64,000 bases of DNA from JAJFUV01 sp964384215 (GTDB lineage Bacteria > Acidobacteriota > Terriglobia > Bryobacterales > Bryobacteraceae), in assembly GCA_964384215.1 (NCBI GenBank), contig CAYLLB010000016.1, forward strand, positions 1-64,000. Direction: 5' to 3'. Below are positions 52,705 to 60,750 of this stretch, in pieces. The translations under genes and the position numbers were made by a program. The notes below the pieces were generated by a model. It ran no database searches. It was not told the origin of the DNA and saw only the letters and a program-made list of their open reading frames with translations. The first letter of the stretch is position 1. The number at the start of each line of letters is the position of its first letter.

Positions 52705-53685
52705 ATGTCCTCCATCAAGCGAATTGCCGTGCTGACCAGCGGGGGAGACGCCCCGGGAATGAACGCCGCCGTGCGCGCCGTAGTGCGCGCGGCCATCGAA
52801 CTGGGCGCGGAAGTGTTCGGCGTGCGTCATGGCTATCGCGGATTGGTTGACGGCGACCTCATGCCCCTGGCTGCTCGCGACGTGGGCGGCATCATGCAGC
52901 GCGGGGGCACCTTCCTTGGCAGCGCCCGCCTGCCGGGATTCAGCGACATCGAGGTGCGGCGCGGCGCGCTCGGCCTGCTATCGGCCCGCGGCATCGGTGG
53001 CTTGATCGCTATTGGCGGCAACGGCACTCAGACAGGGGCGAAGTCACTCTCCGATATGGGCTTTCCCGTGGTGGGCGTGGCATCGACCATCGACAACGAC
53101 CTCTATGGGTCGGATGTGACCATCGGCGTGGACACGGCCTTGAACGTGGGCCTGGAAGCCATCGACCGGCTCAAAGTGACGGCCTCCAGTCATAACCGTG
53201 CCTTCGTCGTCGAAGTGATGGGGCGCGATTGCGGCTACCTCGCCCTCATGACTGGCATTGCCGGCGGCGCCGAGGCGATTTGCATCCCCGAAATCGAGGC
53301 GAATCCGGAGGCGGTGGCCGGCGAAATCCGCGATGCTTACGAACGCGGCAAGCCTCACGCACTGGTGGTGGCCGCGGAAGGATCGAAATACAACGCGAAT
53401 GGGCTCATGCAGTACTGCGCCAGCCAAAGGGGGCGTTTAGGTTTCGAGTTGCGCGCCACGATTTTGGGCCACACGCAGCGTGGCGGCGTTCCGACCTTTG
53501 CTGACAGGATGCTGGCCACGGAACTGGGCGCTGCGGCAGCCAGGCGCCTGGTGCGCGGTGAACACGGAGTGCTGGTAGGCAAGATCCGGGGGGAGATTGC
53601 CGCCACCCCGTTCGATGAAGTGGCGGCTAAGAAGAAACCGCTCGACCCGGCGCTTATGGACCTTGCGCGCGTGCTCGCGAAATAA
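52705..53685 (+). CDS. pfkA: ATP-dependent 6-phosphofructokinase
   Basis: A 326-residue glycolytic kinase. Motifs: TSGGDAPGMNA, the nucleotide/Mg loop I-G-G-N-G-T (residue 106 is Asn where E. coli PfkA has Asp103, followed by Gly as in ATP enzymes), the catalytic TIDND, EVMGRDCG, VAAEGSKYN and ILGHTQRGG. The ATG at 52705 gives the family N-terminus; the in-frame GTG at 52681 would add eight atypical residues. TGA-TAGCAT is 14 nt upstream. The Gly after Asn106 favours ATP over pyrophosphate as donor (established rule, not tested here). Confidence 0.93.
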   Translation: MSSIKRIAVLTSGGDAPGMNAAVRAVVRAAIELGAEVFGVRHGYRGLVDGDLMPLAARDVGGIMQRGGTFLGSARLPGFSDIEVRRGALGLLSARGIGGLIAIGGNGTQTGAKSLSDMGFPVVGVASTIDNDLYGSDVTIGVDTALNVGLEAIDRLKVTASSHNRAFVVEVMGRDCGYLALMTGIAGGAEAICIPEIEANPEAVAGEIRDAYERGKPHALVVAAEGSKYNANGLMQYCASQRGRLGFELRATILGHTQRGGVPTFADRMLATELGAAAARRLVRGEHGVLVGKIRGEIAATPFDEVAAKKKPLDPALMDLARVLAK

Positions 53686-53692
53686 CCAAGCC

Positions 53693-54925
53693 TTAGTCGG
53701 CCAGCTTAACTTTCTTGAAGACCTTGATGAGCCTCTTTATGGCGCGGTCGGCTTCCTCCTCGGAAAGGATGTAAGGCGGCAGCAGGCGGATGACCTTCTC
53801 GTGGGTGCAGTTGATGAGCAGGCCTTCGTCGAGCGCGTCAAGCACGATCTGCTTGCCGGGGACGTCCAGTTCCACGCCGATCATCAACCCGAAGCCCCGA
53901 ACTTCCTTGATGAAGCTGAAATGGCGCTTCATCTCATTGAATTCGGCGCGGATCTGCGCGCCTAACGCGTGAATGTGCGGGAGCAATCCTTCGAGGATGT
54001 CCAGGAATTCCAGCGCTACGCGGCAGGCGAGCACGTTGCCGCCGAATGTGGTGCCGTGCATGCCGGGGCCGATAGCAGCGGCGGCCTTCTCGTTCGACAT
54101 GATGACGCCGAGGGGCAGCCCACAGGCGAGCGGTTTGGCTGCCACCATCACGTCGGGTAGTACTATGGGATCCGCCAATTGATAAGCGAAGTAGCGGCCT
54201 GGACGGCCCACGCCGCATTGAATTTCGTCAAAGACCAGCAGTGCGTTCGCCTTAGTGGCCAACTCTCGCGCCTTGCGCGCATAAGCCACGCTCAGCGGGT
54301 AGATGCCACCTTCTCCCTGGATGCACTCGGCCACGATCCCGGCCGTGCGGTGGGTGACAGCGGCTTCAAGCGCCGCTACGTCATTGAGCGGAACGAACTT
54401 AACACCCTCGAGGAGCGGCTCGAAGTCTTTGCGGTACTTGGTTTGCCCAGTGATGGAGAGCGCGCCGAGCGTGCGGCCATGGAAGGAGTTCTCCAACGCC
54501 ACGATTTCGTACTTTTCCGGCGAGACTTTCCGGCCATGGCCGCGCACCATCTTGAGGGCGCCCTCCATGGCTTCGGTCCCGGAATTGCAGAAGAATGCGC
54601 GCTGTAATCCGCTGATTTCACACAATTTCTTCGCTAGCGGGCCCTGGTAAAGGTGATAGTAAAGATTGGAGCTGTGGACGAGCATCCCCGCCTGCTCCCG
54701 AATCACCCTGGTAATTCGCGGATGAGCATGGCCGAGCGCGTTGACGCCGATGCCGGCAACCAAATCCAGGTAACGCTTTCCATTGATGTCGGTTAGCCAA
54801 GCGCCTTTCCCCTGGCGCAACACGACCGGGTAGCGGCTGTAATTCTGAAGTAGATAATCGCGCTCGAGATCCATGACGTTGACGTTCATGTCGGAGATCG
54901 CGGGCGACTCTGTCGGACTTCCCAT
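53693..54925 (-). CDS. argD: Acetylornithine aminotransferase-type class III aminotransferase
   Basis: A PLP enzyme of about 410 residues for arginine (and possibly lysine) synthesis. The cofactor lysine is in VMVAAKPLACGLPLG. Other signatures are FFCNSGTEAMEGALK, the phosphate/ring Asp in LLVFDEIQCGVGRPG, and the substrate-binding HGTTFGGNVLAC. ATGs at 54934 and 54925 are both in frame. The second is chosen because TATCAT overlaps the first and ends 7 nt before the second. No ribosome binding site is seen. Other class III substrates cannot be excluded, since no arg genes are adjacent. Confidence 0.9.
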   Translation of the reverse strand: MGSPTESPAISDMNVNVMDLERDYLLQNYSRYPVVLRQGKGAWLTDINGKRYLDLVAGIGVNALGHAHPRITRVIREQAGMLVHSSNLYYHLYQGPLAKKLCEISGLQRAFFCNSGTEAMEGALKMVRGHGRKVSPEKYEIVALENSFHGRTLGALSITGQTKYRKDFEPLLEGVKFVPLNDVAALEAAVTHRTAGIVAECIQGEGGIYPLSVAYARKARELATKANALLVFDEIQCGVGRPGRYFAYQLADPIVLPDVMVAAKPLACGLPLGVIMSNEKAAAAIGPGMHGTTFGGNVLACRVALEFLDILEGLLPHIHALGAQIRAEFNEMKRHFSFIKEVRGFGLMIGVELDVPGKQIVLDALDEGLLINCTHEKVIRLLPPYILSEEEADRAIKRLIKVFKKVKLAD

Positions 54926-54932
54926 GCCTACC

Positions 54933-54938
54933 ATGATA
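54933..54938 (-). promoter_or_regulatory. -10-like hexamer 7 nt before the argD start
   Basis: The minus strand reads TATCAT, then GGTAGGC, then ATG at 54925. It lies between the upstream amidohydrolase stop (54947) and argD, and is compatible with a separate leaderless argD transcript. Confidence 0.35.
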
Positions 54939-54946
54939 CAGCAGCG

Positions 54947-55687
54947 TTATGTCGCGGGGCTCCTCTTGCCGAAAACTCCAGCGTAATCAACCCATTGCGG
55001 CCAGATGTCGCGAATCCATCGGTGCGCCAGCGCAACATATTCGCCATAGCGCGCTTTCTCGATGAAAGGAAAGTCGCTGCCCGCCACGAGTCGCTCGGGA
55101 CCGAACAATCGGATCAGTTCCTGGGCGAAAGGTTGAACGTCGGGGTGGGGAAACGGCCGGCGGGAGAACGTCAGCAGGCTGGAAATCCCAATGATGGCTG
55201 TAGGGATGGCGTGCAAGGCGCGTACGGAATCCCGCCACGCGGGATCGTCCTTGCCCTCGTTTCGCGGCCAGCCGAGGTGAGGTACGTAAATGCGCAGGCT
55301 CGGATGCGCCGCTGCCGCCGCGCGTGCGTTCCTCACCAGACGCGCAATGCCGCTTTCCGCGTGGATCAGCAGGTACTTGCCTGACGCCTCCAGTCCGGCG
55401 AGCCACGCCGTATCCTCCTCGAGTTGCGCCGTGCGCACGCGCAGGGCCGCTACCGAGGGGGCCGTCATGAACCGCTTCACCAGGTCTGGTGACTCCGGCC
55501 GGTAGCAGAAAGCCAGGCGAAAGCGCGGGTCGCGCTCTTTCAACAGCGCCAGAAGATGCTCACGGTTGTCGCCATTGAGGGTTTCCACCACGAGGGCGCG
55601 GAGGACTCCGCCCGTCGCCATCCTGGATCGCAGATCTCCAAGCGGGTCGTTGGCGGTGAGATCGATGTGCGTATAGCTATCGGTCAT
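54947..55687 (-). CDS. Amidohydrolase-related TIM-barrel protein
   Basis: A 246-residue protein of the Amidohydro-rel (amidohydrolase 2/COG3618-like) group. Candidate metal or catalytic residues are in YTHIDLTAND, LLIHAESG, YVPHLGWPR and VAGSDFPFIE. The usual N-terminal D-x-H-x-H appears as T-H-I-D, so metal binding may differ. Members include lactonases and decarboxylases of sugar or aromatic acids; the substrate is unknown. argD follows 12 nt after it on the same strand. Confidence 0.82.
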   Translation of the reverse strand: MTDSYTHIDLTANDPLGDLRSRMATGGVLRALVVETLNGDNREHLLALLKERDPRFRLAFCYRPESPDLVKRFMTAPSVAALRVRTAQLEEDTAWLAGLEASGKYLLIHAESGIARLVRNARAAAAAHPSLRIYVPHLGWPRNEGKDDPAWRDSVRALHAIPTAIIGISSLLTFSRRPFPHPDVQPFAQELIRLFGPERLVAGSDFPFIEKARYGEYVALAHRWIRDIWPQWVDYAGVFGKRSPAT

Positions 55688-55814
55688 TGTCTTTTGAGCA
55701 GCACTTCGGCTTGTCGTTCATCGCCAAAGTACGCCAAACACCCGCAGGCAGTCAAATGCGCTTGTGAAAGTCCAGGTGTCGCCACAGACTGGAAACATCC
55801 TTATCAACTTTCCC

Positions 55815-55852
55815 AAAAGCCGGGCCGGCGTTCCGCTGGCTCGGCTTTTTTT
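55815..55852. terminator. Strong hairpin terminator, best T-tract on the plus strand
   Basis: A 16-bp stem with only two G-T pairs (AAAAGCCGGGCCGGCG / CGCTGGCTCGGCTTTT) and a TTC loop is followed by TTTTTTT on the plus strand and TTTT on the minus strand. It starts 21 nt after the stop of the minus-strand MFS gene, so it may end that operon. Yet its best T-tract faces the plus strand, where no gene is annotated upstream for about 2 kb. Confidence 0.85.
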
Positions 55853-55872
55853 CGTGGGGCCTATGCAGGAGT

Positions 55873-57096
55873 TTAGAGAGCGGGATCCGATTCTTGCGCC
55901 GGGCAGCGCAGCCGGGCCAGCAGCAGGCCGCAGACGAGCACTATCACCGCCGCCGCGCGGAAGGAACCGTCCAGTCCAATCACGGACTTCAGGAAACCGG
56001 CTAGTGCGGCGGCCGTACCGCCGGCCAGACATCCGGCCAGGTTGAAGATGCCGTAGCCCGTGGACCGCTGCTCGGCGCGGGCGAACTGGCAGAGCACGGG
56101 CATGGCGTTGCAGTCGTAAAAGCCGCGGCCGATCCCGTAAGCGACGAGCCCCGCTATCAGGATCCACTGCGTGGCGGTGGAGGCCGCCAGAAACAGGAAC
56201 GGCGCCGCACCGAGCAGTCCGGCGACCTGCGTGAGAATACGTCCGCGCGGGTTCGCCTGGCTCCAGCGATCGGCGAGCCACCCGCCCGCCAGGATGCCGA
56301 TGAAGCTCGCCGCCTGGATGTAGAAGGCACCCTGAAAACCGGCTGCGGCGAGGCTCAGCCCGAAGCGCTCGTACAAGTAGTAGGGCATCCACGTGTAAAT
56401 GAGCCAGTTGGCGATGGACATGCCGCCGAACGCGACGGTCATGTAGAGGAAGCCCGGTAGACGGAGCAATTCGCGCAGCGTGGCGATCAGTTTGACGGGC
56501 GGCTTTTCGTCCGCGCTCCCGGAACCGGCGGGTGCCGGGGGCTCGCGCAGAGCAAATGCGAGCACGGCGCAGTAGACAATTCCGGCCAAGCCCAGGAAGG
56601 CGAATGGGGCACGCCATCCGAAATGCTCGCCGGCCCATCCTCCACCCGCGCCGCCCAGCACGGTGCCCACGTATACACCGCTCAGGTGAAGCCCGGTGGC
56701 GAGCGAACGCGTCCTTGCGGGATGAAACGCCGCGATGAGGGCCAGTCCGGCCGGCAGGTAGCAAGCCTCGCTCACGCCCATCAACGCACGGGCCGCCAGC
56801 ACCTCGGGAAAATTCCTCGCCAATCCGGTGGCATAAGTCACCGCGCTCCAGATGAGCAGGCTGGCCAGAATCACGCGGCGGCGGCCGAAACGGTCGGCGA
56901 GATAACCCGCCAAGGGGCTGACGATCCCGTAGATCCACAAGAACGCGCCGCCCAGAAGTCCCAGACGGCTCTCCGGGACGCGCAGGTCGCTAGCCACAAG
57001 CGGCAGGACCGAGAAGATGACTTGCCGGTCCAGGTAGTTGAGCAGCGCCACCACCCAAAGCAGCGCCACCAGGACCCAAATGTAGGTCTTCTTCAC
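55873..57096 (-). CDS. MFS transporter
   Basis: A 407-residue, 12-helix permease. The N-terminal ALLWVVALLNYLDRQVIFSVLPL and the GYLADRFGRRRV loop are typical of sugar-acid/aromatic-acid type MFS proteins, related in layout to the permease at 6574. A GSADEKPPVK loop separates the two halves. The substrate is unknown; downstream and upstream genes (amidohydrolase, FAH-family enzyme) suggest an organic or aromatic acid (inference). It ends the run of minus-strand genes from nadB, before a strong hairpin. Confidence 0.88.
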   Translation of the reverse strand: MKKTYIWVLVALLWVVALLNYLDRQVIFSVLPLVASDLRVPESRLGLLGGAFLWIYGIVSPLAGYLADRFGRRRVILASLLIWSAVTYATGLARNFPEVLAARALMGVSEACYLPAGLALIAAFHPARTRSLATGLHLSGVYVGTVLGGAGGGWAGEHFGWRAPFAFLGLAGIVYCAVLAFALREPPAPAGSGSADEKPPVKLIATLRELLRLPGFLYMTVAFGGMSIANWLIYTWMPYYLYERFGLSLAAAGFQGAFYIQAASFIGILAGGWLADRWSQANPRGRILTQVAGLLGAAPFLFLAASTATQWILIAGLVAYGIGRGFYDCNAMPVLCQFARAEQRSTGYGIFNLAGCLAGGTAAALAGFLKSVIGLDGSFRAAAVIVLVCGLLLARLRCPAQESDPAL

Positions 57097-57108
57097 CAGA
57101 GCGTCCCG

Positions 57109-57561
57109 CTACCGGGTGGCTCCGGCCGACATGGCATGGCCGGCGCCGGGAATGCCGTTCGCTGCGCGGCCCCGCAATCCCGACCACTCCTCGCAAAGGA
57201 GGATCGAATTGGCGGGATTCTTGGAAGAGTATTTCAAAGTCACCGGTCCGATGAAAGAAGCCAGGTCCCCTTGCAGGTACTCGCGCAGGGTGGATACGTC
57301 CTGGCTGGCGGCGTAATCCACGCCACGGAGCGAGTAGTTGTAATAGAGAACGTCCCCTTGGCAGTCGACGACCATTCCATCGCCGAACCGCCCGTAGCGG
57401 TTGACGGCGAGACGGCGCCTTCTCTCGCGCTCGCGCGGGTTGCGGCGCTTCCACATGACGATCACCACGGCCGCTGCCAACAACAGAACCAGAACGACGG
57501 CCAGCGCGGACACCTCCGCAGCCGGGGTAAGTCCCACGCTGGGCAGGGAGAAGTTACTCAT
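57109..57561 (-). CDS. Single-pass membrane protein of unknown function
   Basis: A protein of 150 residues. It has a short N-terminal segment, one transmembrane helix (about 16-36, SALAVVLVLLLAAAVVIVMWK), a highly basic stop-transfer region (RRNPRERERRRRL), then a domain of about 95 residues (VNRYGRFGDGMVVDCQGDVLYYNYSLRGVDYAASQDVS) with two Cys. I do not recognise the family. GGAAG precedes the ATG. It lies 22 nt after the FAH gene and 12 nt before the MFS gene, so it is within the operon. Confidence 0.72.
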   Translation of the reverse strand: MSNFSLPSVGLTPAAEVSALAVVLVLLLAAAVVIVMWKRRNPRERERRRRLAVNRYGRFGDGMVVDCQGDVLYYNYSLRGVDYAASQDVSTLREYLQGDLASFIGPVTLKYSSKNPANSILLCEEWSGLRGRAANGIPGAGHAMSAGATR

Positions 57562-57583
57562 GTCATTCAGCTTCCGGTAGTCC

Positions 57584-58378
57584 TCACTTGCTTGCGACTA
57601 CGACGTTCTCGAGCTCGCCAACGCCATCGATCTGAACCTGAACCTTGTCGCCGACCGTAATCGGGCCGATGCCCGAAGGCGTTCCCGTGGCAATCAGATC
57701 ACCGGGCAGCAAGGTCATGAACTGCGAAACGTAGGCGATTATAGCACTGGGCGGAAACATCATATCCAGCACGGAAGCGTCCTGCTTTAGCGTACCGTTG
57801 ACCAGGGTGCGGACTCGGAGACTGGAGAAATCCACCTGGTCGCGTGGAACGATCCACGGACCGACAGCGCAGGAAGTGTCGAAACTCTTGGCGCGCGTCC
57901 AATTGGCGTCTCTGTTTTGCAGATCGCGTAAGGTGAAGTCGTCGACGCAAGTGTAGCCGAAGATGGCCTCGTTGGCCTCACTGGCGCTAAGGTTGCGCAC
58001 GCGGCGGCCGATCACGATACCGAGCTCGCCTTCATAGTCGAGACGCTGGCTGATGGGCGGGTAGACCACGGCGCCGCCCATCGCGTTCAGCGCCGAGGGC
58101 GGCTTGAAGAAGATAATCGGCTCAGCGGTCGGCTCGTTGCCCAGTTCCTTGGCGTGTTCCAGGTAATTTCGCCCGACGCACACGATTTTGGATGGGGAGC
58201 ATGGCGGTAGCAACCGCACTGTGGTGCACGGATGTGAGGCCCCATGATCGGTGGAAGTGAGCGAGGAGGTTTCGATGACCTGATCGCCCTCAATAATGCC
58301 GTAGCGGACGTCCTTGCAGCCGTCCGGCGTAGTGAAATCCAGATTCGGGTTAAGACTGAAACGGACTCTTCTTTCCAT
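57584..58378 (-). CDS. Fumarylacetoacetate hydrolase (FAH) family protein
   Basis: A protein of 264 residues with the FAH fold. The conserved start of the catalytic domain is IVCVGRNYLEHAKELGN. Metal ligands are expected at the acidic residues in LDYEGELGIVIG and in YTCVDDFTLRD. The C-terminal LLPGDLIATGTPSGIGPI is the family signature. Members hydrolyse or decarboxylate diketo acids in aromatic or sugar-acid catabolism. AAGGA precedes the ATG. The adjacent MFS permease and amidohydrolase would fit an acid-catabolic unit. Confidence 0.93.
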   Translation of the reverse strand: MERRVRFSLNPNLDFTTPDGCKDVRYGIIEGDQVIETSSLTSTDHGASHPCTTVRLLPPCSPSKIVCVGRNYLEHAKELGNEPTAEPIIFFKPPSALNAMGGAVVYPPISQRLDYEGELGIVIGRRVRNLSASEANEAIFGYTCVDDFTLRDLQNRDANWTRAKSFDTSCAVGPWIVPRDQVDFSSLRVRTLVNGTLKQDASVLDMMFPPSAIIAYVSQFMTLLPGDLIATGTPSGIGPITVGDKVQVQIDGVGELENVVVASK

Positions 58379-58387
58379 AATGATTCC

Positions 58388-59386
58388 TTACTGCTTGATT
58401 CCAGCTTCGACCGGTTGCGAGCGGGCGCTCTCGTTGCCCAGCAGATCGACGGCGGAAACCGCGTAGCGGTACGGTTTGCCACGGGCGGCCGTACGGTCGC
58501 CGTAGCTGGGTGCCTGGAGCGAGTCGGCGATCTTCTCGAAACCGGTACCGTCCAGGGAGCGATAGACGCGGTAGAAGGCGAAGTCCGGTTCCGTGTTGCG
58601 CTCCCAGGTAAGCTCGACGCTCTCCTGAGTGGAAGCGGCCGCCAGCCCTACCGGCACGGCGGGTGGAAACTTGTCCACCGTCACAATCTCGACCGGCGGC
58701 GAGATCTCGCTTTCGGCATCGGATTCACCGGTTTTCACTACCGCCTGCACACGGTATCCGTACGGCTTGCCGTAAGCCGTGGACGTGTCGATCCAGCCGG
58801 AGGCTGCGGCCTCCGCAACCATGCTGTCCTCCTTTTCGGCCCCGGCGCGGCGGTAGACGCGAAAACCAAGAGCCTCGCGCGGCGCCGCCCGCCAGCTCAG
58901 CCTCACGCCAGTGGATACGGCTTCCGCGCGCAAGTCCTCGGGCACACGGACAGGTTCCACCACGCGCAGGACGTTCGGACCGGCCCAATCCGAGAACCGC
59001 CCCTTGGCTTTGGAGGCGCGCACTGCGAACAGGATTTCCTGGCCGGCCCAATTCCGAACTGGTATTGTTACTTTCACGGGTCCCGGCGCCGACGCGGTGA
59101 CCGGGATCCGCGAGGCCGATTCGCACCAGCGGCCGAAATCGAACGGCTGCGGCCCGCCCGGACCCATGCGGAGTTCCACCTCGCCCAAACGCACGATCGG
59201 AAGATCCTCGGTGGTCCGGTCGGGGATAGTGAACTCGACGATGATGTTGCCACCCCGTTGGATCGCCCGCAATCCGGTCGCCTTGTTAGGCATATTGAGC
59301 GCCGGCGGCATCGGTTCGCCAACATACCCGCAGCCCGCGAGAACCAGGCACGCGGCGAACGAGGCGATCAGTGCGAGCGGGCGCAT
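58388..59386 (-). CDS. Lipoprotein with fibronectin type III domains
   Basis: A 332-residue protein with a lipoprotein signal (LALIASFAACLVLAGC, lipobox L-A-G-C). An N-terminal beta domain precedes two fibronectin type III repeats (about 145-225, RVPEDLRAEAVSTGVRLSWRAAP; about 235-325, PPAVPVGLAAASTQESVELTWERNTEPDFAFYRVYRS). It is probably anchored in the cell envelope. It sits 6 nt after hslU and 9 nt before the FAH gene, within a tightly packed operon, with no clear functional link. Confidence 0.87.
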   Translation of the reverse strand: MRPLALIASFAACLVLAGCGYVGEPMPPALNMPNKATGLRAIQRGGNIIVEFTIPDRTTEDLPIVRLGEVELRMGPGGPQPFDFGRWCESASRIPVTASAPGPVKVTIPVRNWAGQEILFAVRASKAKGRFSDWAGPNVLRVVEPVRVPEDLRAEAVSTGVRLSWRAAPREALGFRVYRRAGAEKEDSMVAEAAASGWIDTSTAYGKPYGYRVQAVVKTGESDAESEISPPVEIVTVDKFPPAVPVGLAAASTQESVELTWERNTEPDFAFYRVYRSLDGTGFEKIADSLQAPSYGDRTAARGKPYRYAVSAVDLLGNESARSQPVEAGIKQ

Positions 59387-59392
59387 ATGGGG

Positions 59393-60748
59393 TCAGAGAA
59401 TGTAACGGGTAAGGTCCTGGTCCTTTACGATTTCAGCGAGTTGCTTGCGCACGTAATCGCCATCCACCTTGAGGTTCTTCTTCTTCAGGTCGGGACCTTC
59501 AAAGGAAGCCTCCTCGAGCAGTTTCTCCATGATGGTGTGCAGACGGCGCGCGCCGATGTTTTCCGTGGACTCGTTCACCCGGGCGGCGAATTCGGCGATG
59601 GTGGCGAGCGCGTCGGGGGTAAAGGTGAGCCGGATGCCTTCGGTTTCGAGCATTGCGGTGTACTGCTTGACCAGGGCGTTCTTGGGTTCCTTGAGGATGC
59701 GGATGAAGTCTTCCTGCGTGAGCGATTTCAGCTCGACGCGGATGGGGAAGCGGCCCTGGAGCTCCGGGATCATGTCACTGGGCTTGGAGACGTGGAAGGC
59801 TCCGGCGGCGATGAAGAGGATATGGTCTGTCCGCACGAAGCCGTGGCGGGTGTTGACGGTGGTGCCTTCGACGATGGGCAGGATGTCGCGTTGCACGCCC
59901 TCGCGGCTCACGTCCGGCCCATGCCCGGCTTCGCGGCCGGCGATTTTGTCGATCTCGTCGAGGAAGATGATGCCGCTGCGCTCGACGCGGTCCAGTGCCA
60001 CTCGGATGACCTGGTCCATATCGATGAGCTTTTGCTCCTCTTCCTGCGTGAGGTACTCCATCGCCTCGCCGACACGCATCTTCCGCTTGCGGGTGCGCTG
60101 CCCGAAGATGTTGGGCAGGACGTCTTTCAAATTGACGTCCATCTCCTCGACGCCGCCGGCGGTACTGATTTCGAACCGGGGGCCGGGTTCCTTGACGTCG
60201 ATCTCGACCATGCGGTCGTCGAGCCTTCCGGCGCGCAGCCTCTCCCGTAGTTTCTCGCGGCTCTTGTTGATGCTTTCCGAGCCTTCCGGCTGCGGCGGCA
60301 TCAACAGGTCGAGCATACGCTCCTCGGCATTGCGTTCGGCGCGGTCGGCGACCTCCTCCAAACGCTCCTCGCGGACCATGTCGATCGCAATGTCTACAAG
60401 GTCGCGGACCATGGATTCGACATCGCGGCCGACGTAGCCCACTTCCGTGAACTTGCTGGCTTCCACCTTGAGGAACGGAGAGTTCGCCAGGCGCGCCAGG
60501 CGGCGGGCGATCTCGGTCTTGCCTACGCCGGTGGGGCCGATCATGAGGATGTTTTTCGGAACGACCTCTTCGGCGATCTCAGGCTCGAGTTTCTGACGTC
60601 GAATGCGGTTGCGCAGGGCCACCGCTACAGCGCGCTTGGCCTCCTGCTGCCCGACGACGTATTTATCCAATTCCCGCACGATTTCGCGCGGCGTCAGTTC
60701 GTCGAGGATGGGCCCCTCTTCGGACTGGCTTGGCAGGTAGATAACCAT
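59393..60748 (-). CDS. hslU: ATP-dependent protease ATPase subunit HslU
   Basis: A 451-residue AAA+ unfoldase that feeds proteins to the HslV peptidase. The N-terminal LTPREIVRELDKYVVGQQEAKRAVAVALRNR, Walker A GPTGVGKTE, pore-loop region KFTEVGYVGRDV, Walker B IIFLDEIDKIA and the C-terminal YIL tail that docks into HslV are all present. The intermediate I-domain lies at about 110-230. It starts 2 nt after the hslV stop. Confidence 0.97.
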   Translation of the reverse strand: MVIYLPSQSEEGPILDELTPREIVRELDKYVVGQQEAKRAVAVALRNRIRRQKLEPEIAEEVVPKNILMIGPTGVGKTEIARRLARLANSPFLKVEASKFTEVGYVGRDVESMVRDLVDIAIDMVREERLEEVADRAERNAEERMLDLLMPPQPEGSESINKSREKLRERLRAGRLDDRMVEIDVKEPGPRFEISTAGGVEEMDVNLKDVLPNIFGQRTRKRKMRVGEAMEYLTQEEEQKLIDMDQVIRVALDRVERSGIIFLDEIDKIAGREAGHGPDVSREGVQRDILPIVEGTTVNTRHGFVRTDHILFIAAGAFHVSKPSDMIPELQGRFPIRVELKSLTQEDFIRILKEPKNALVKQYTAMLETEGIRLTFTPDALATIAEFAARVNESTENIGARRLHTIMEKLLEEASFEGPDLKKKNLKVDGDYVRKQLAEIVKDQDLTRYIL

Positions 60749-60750
60749 GC

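Noticed and set aside
58244..60250. Plus-strand open frame of 668 codons across FAH, FN3 and hslU
   Set aside because: The translation is compositionally biased and matches no family, while the opposite strand encodes three well-recognised proteins.
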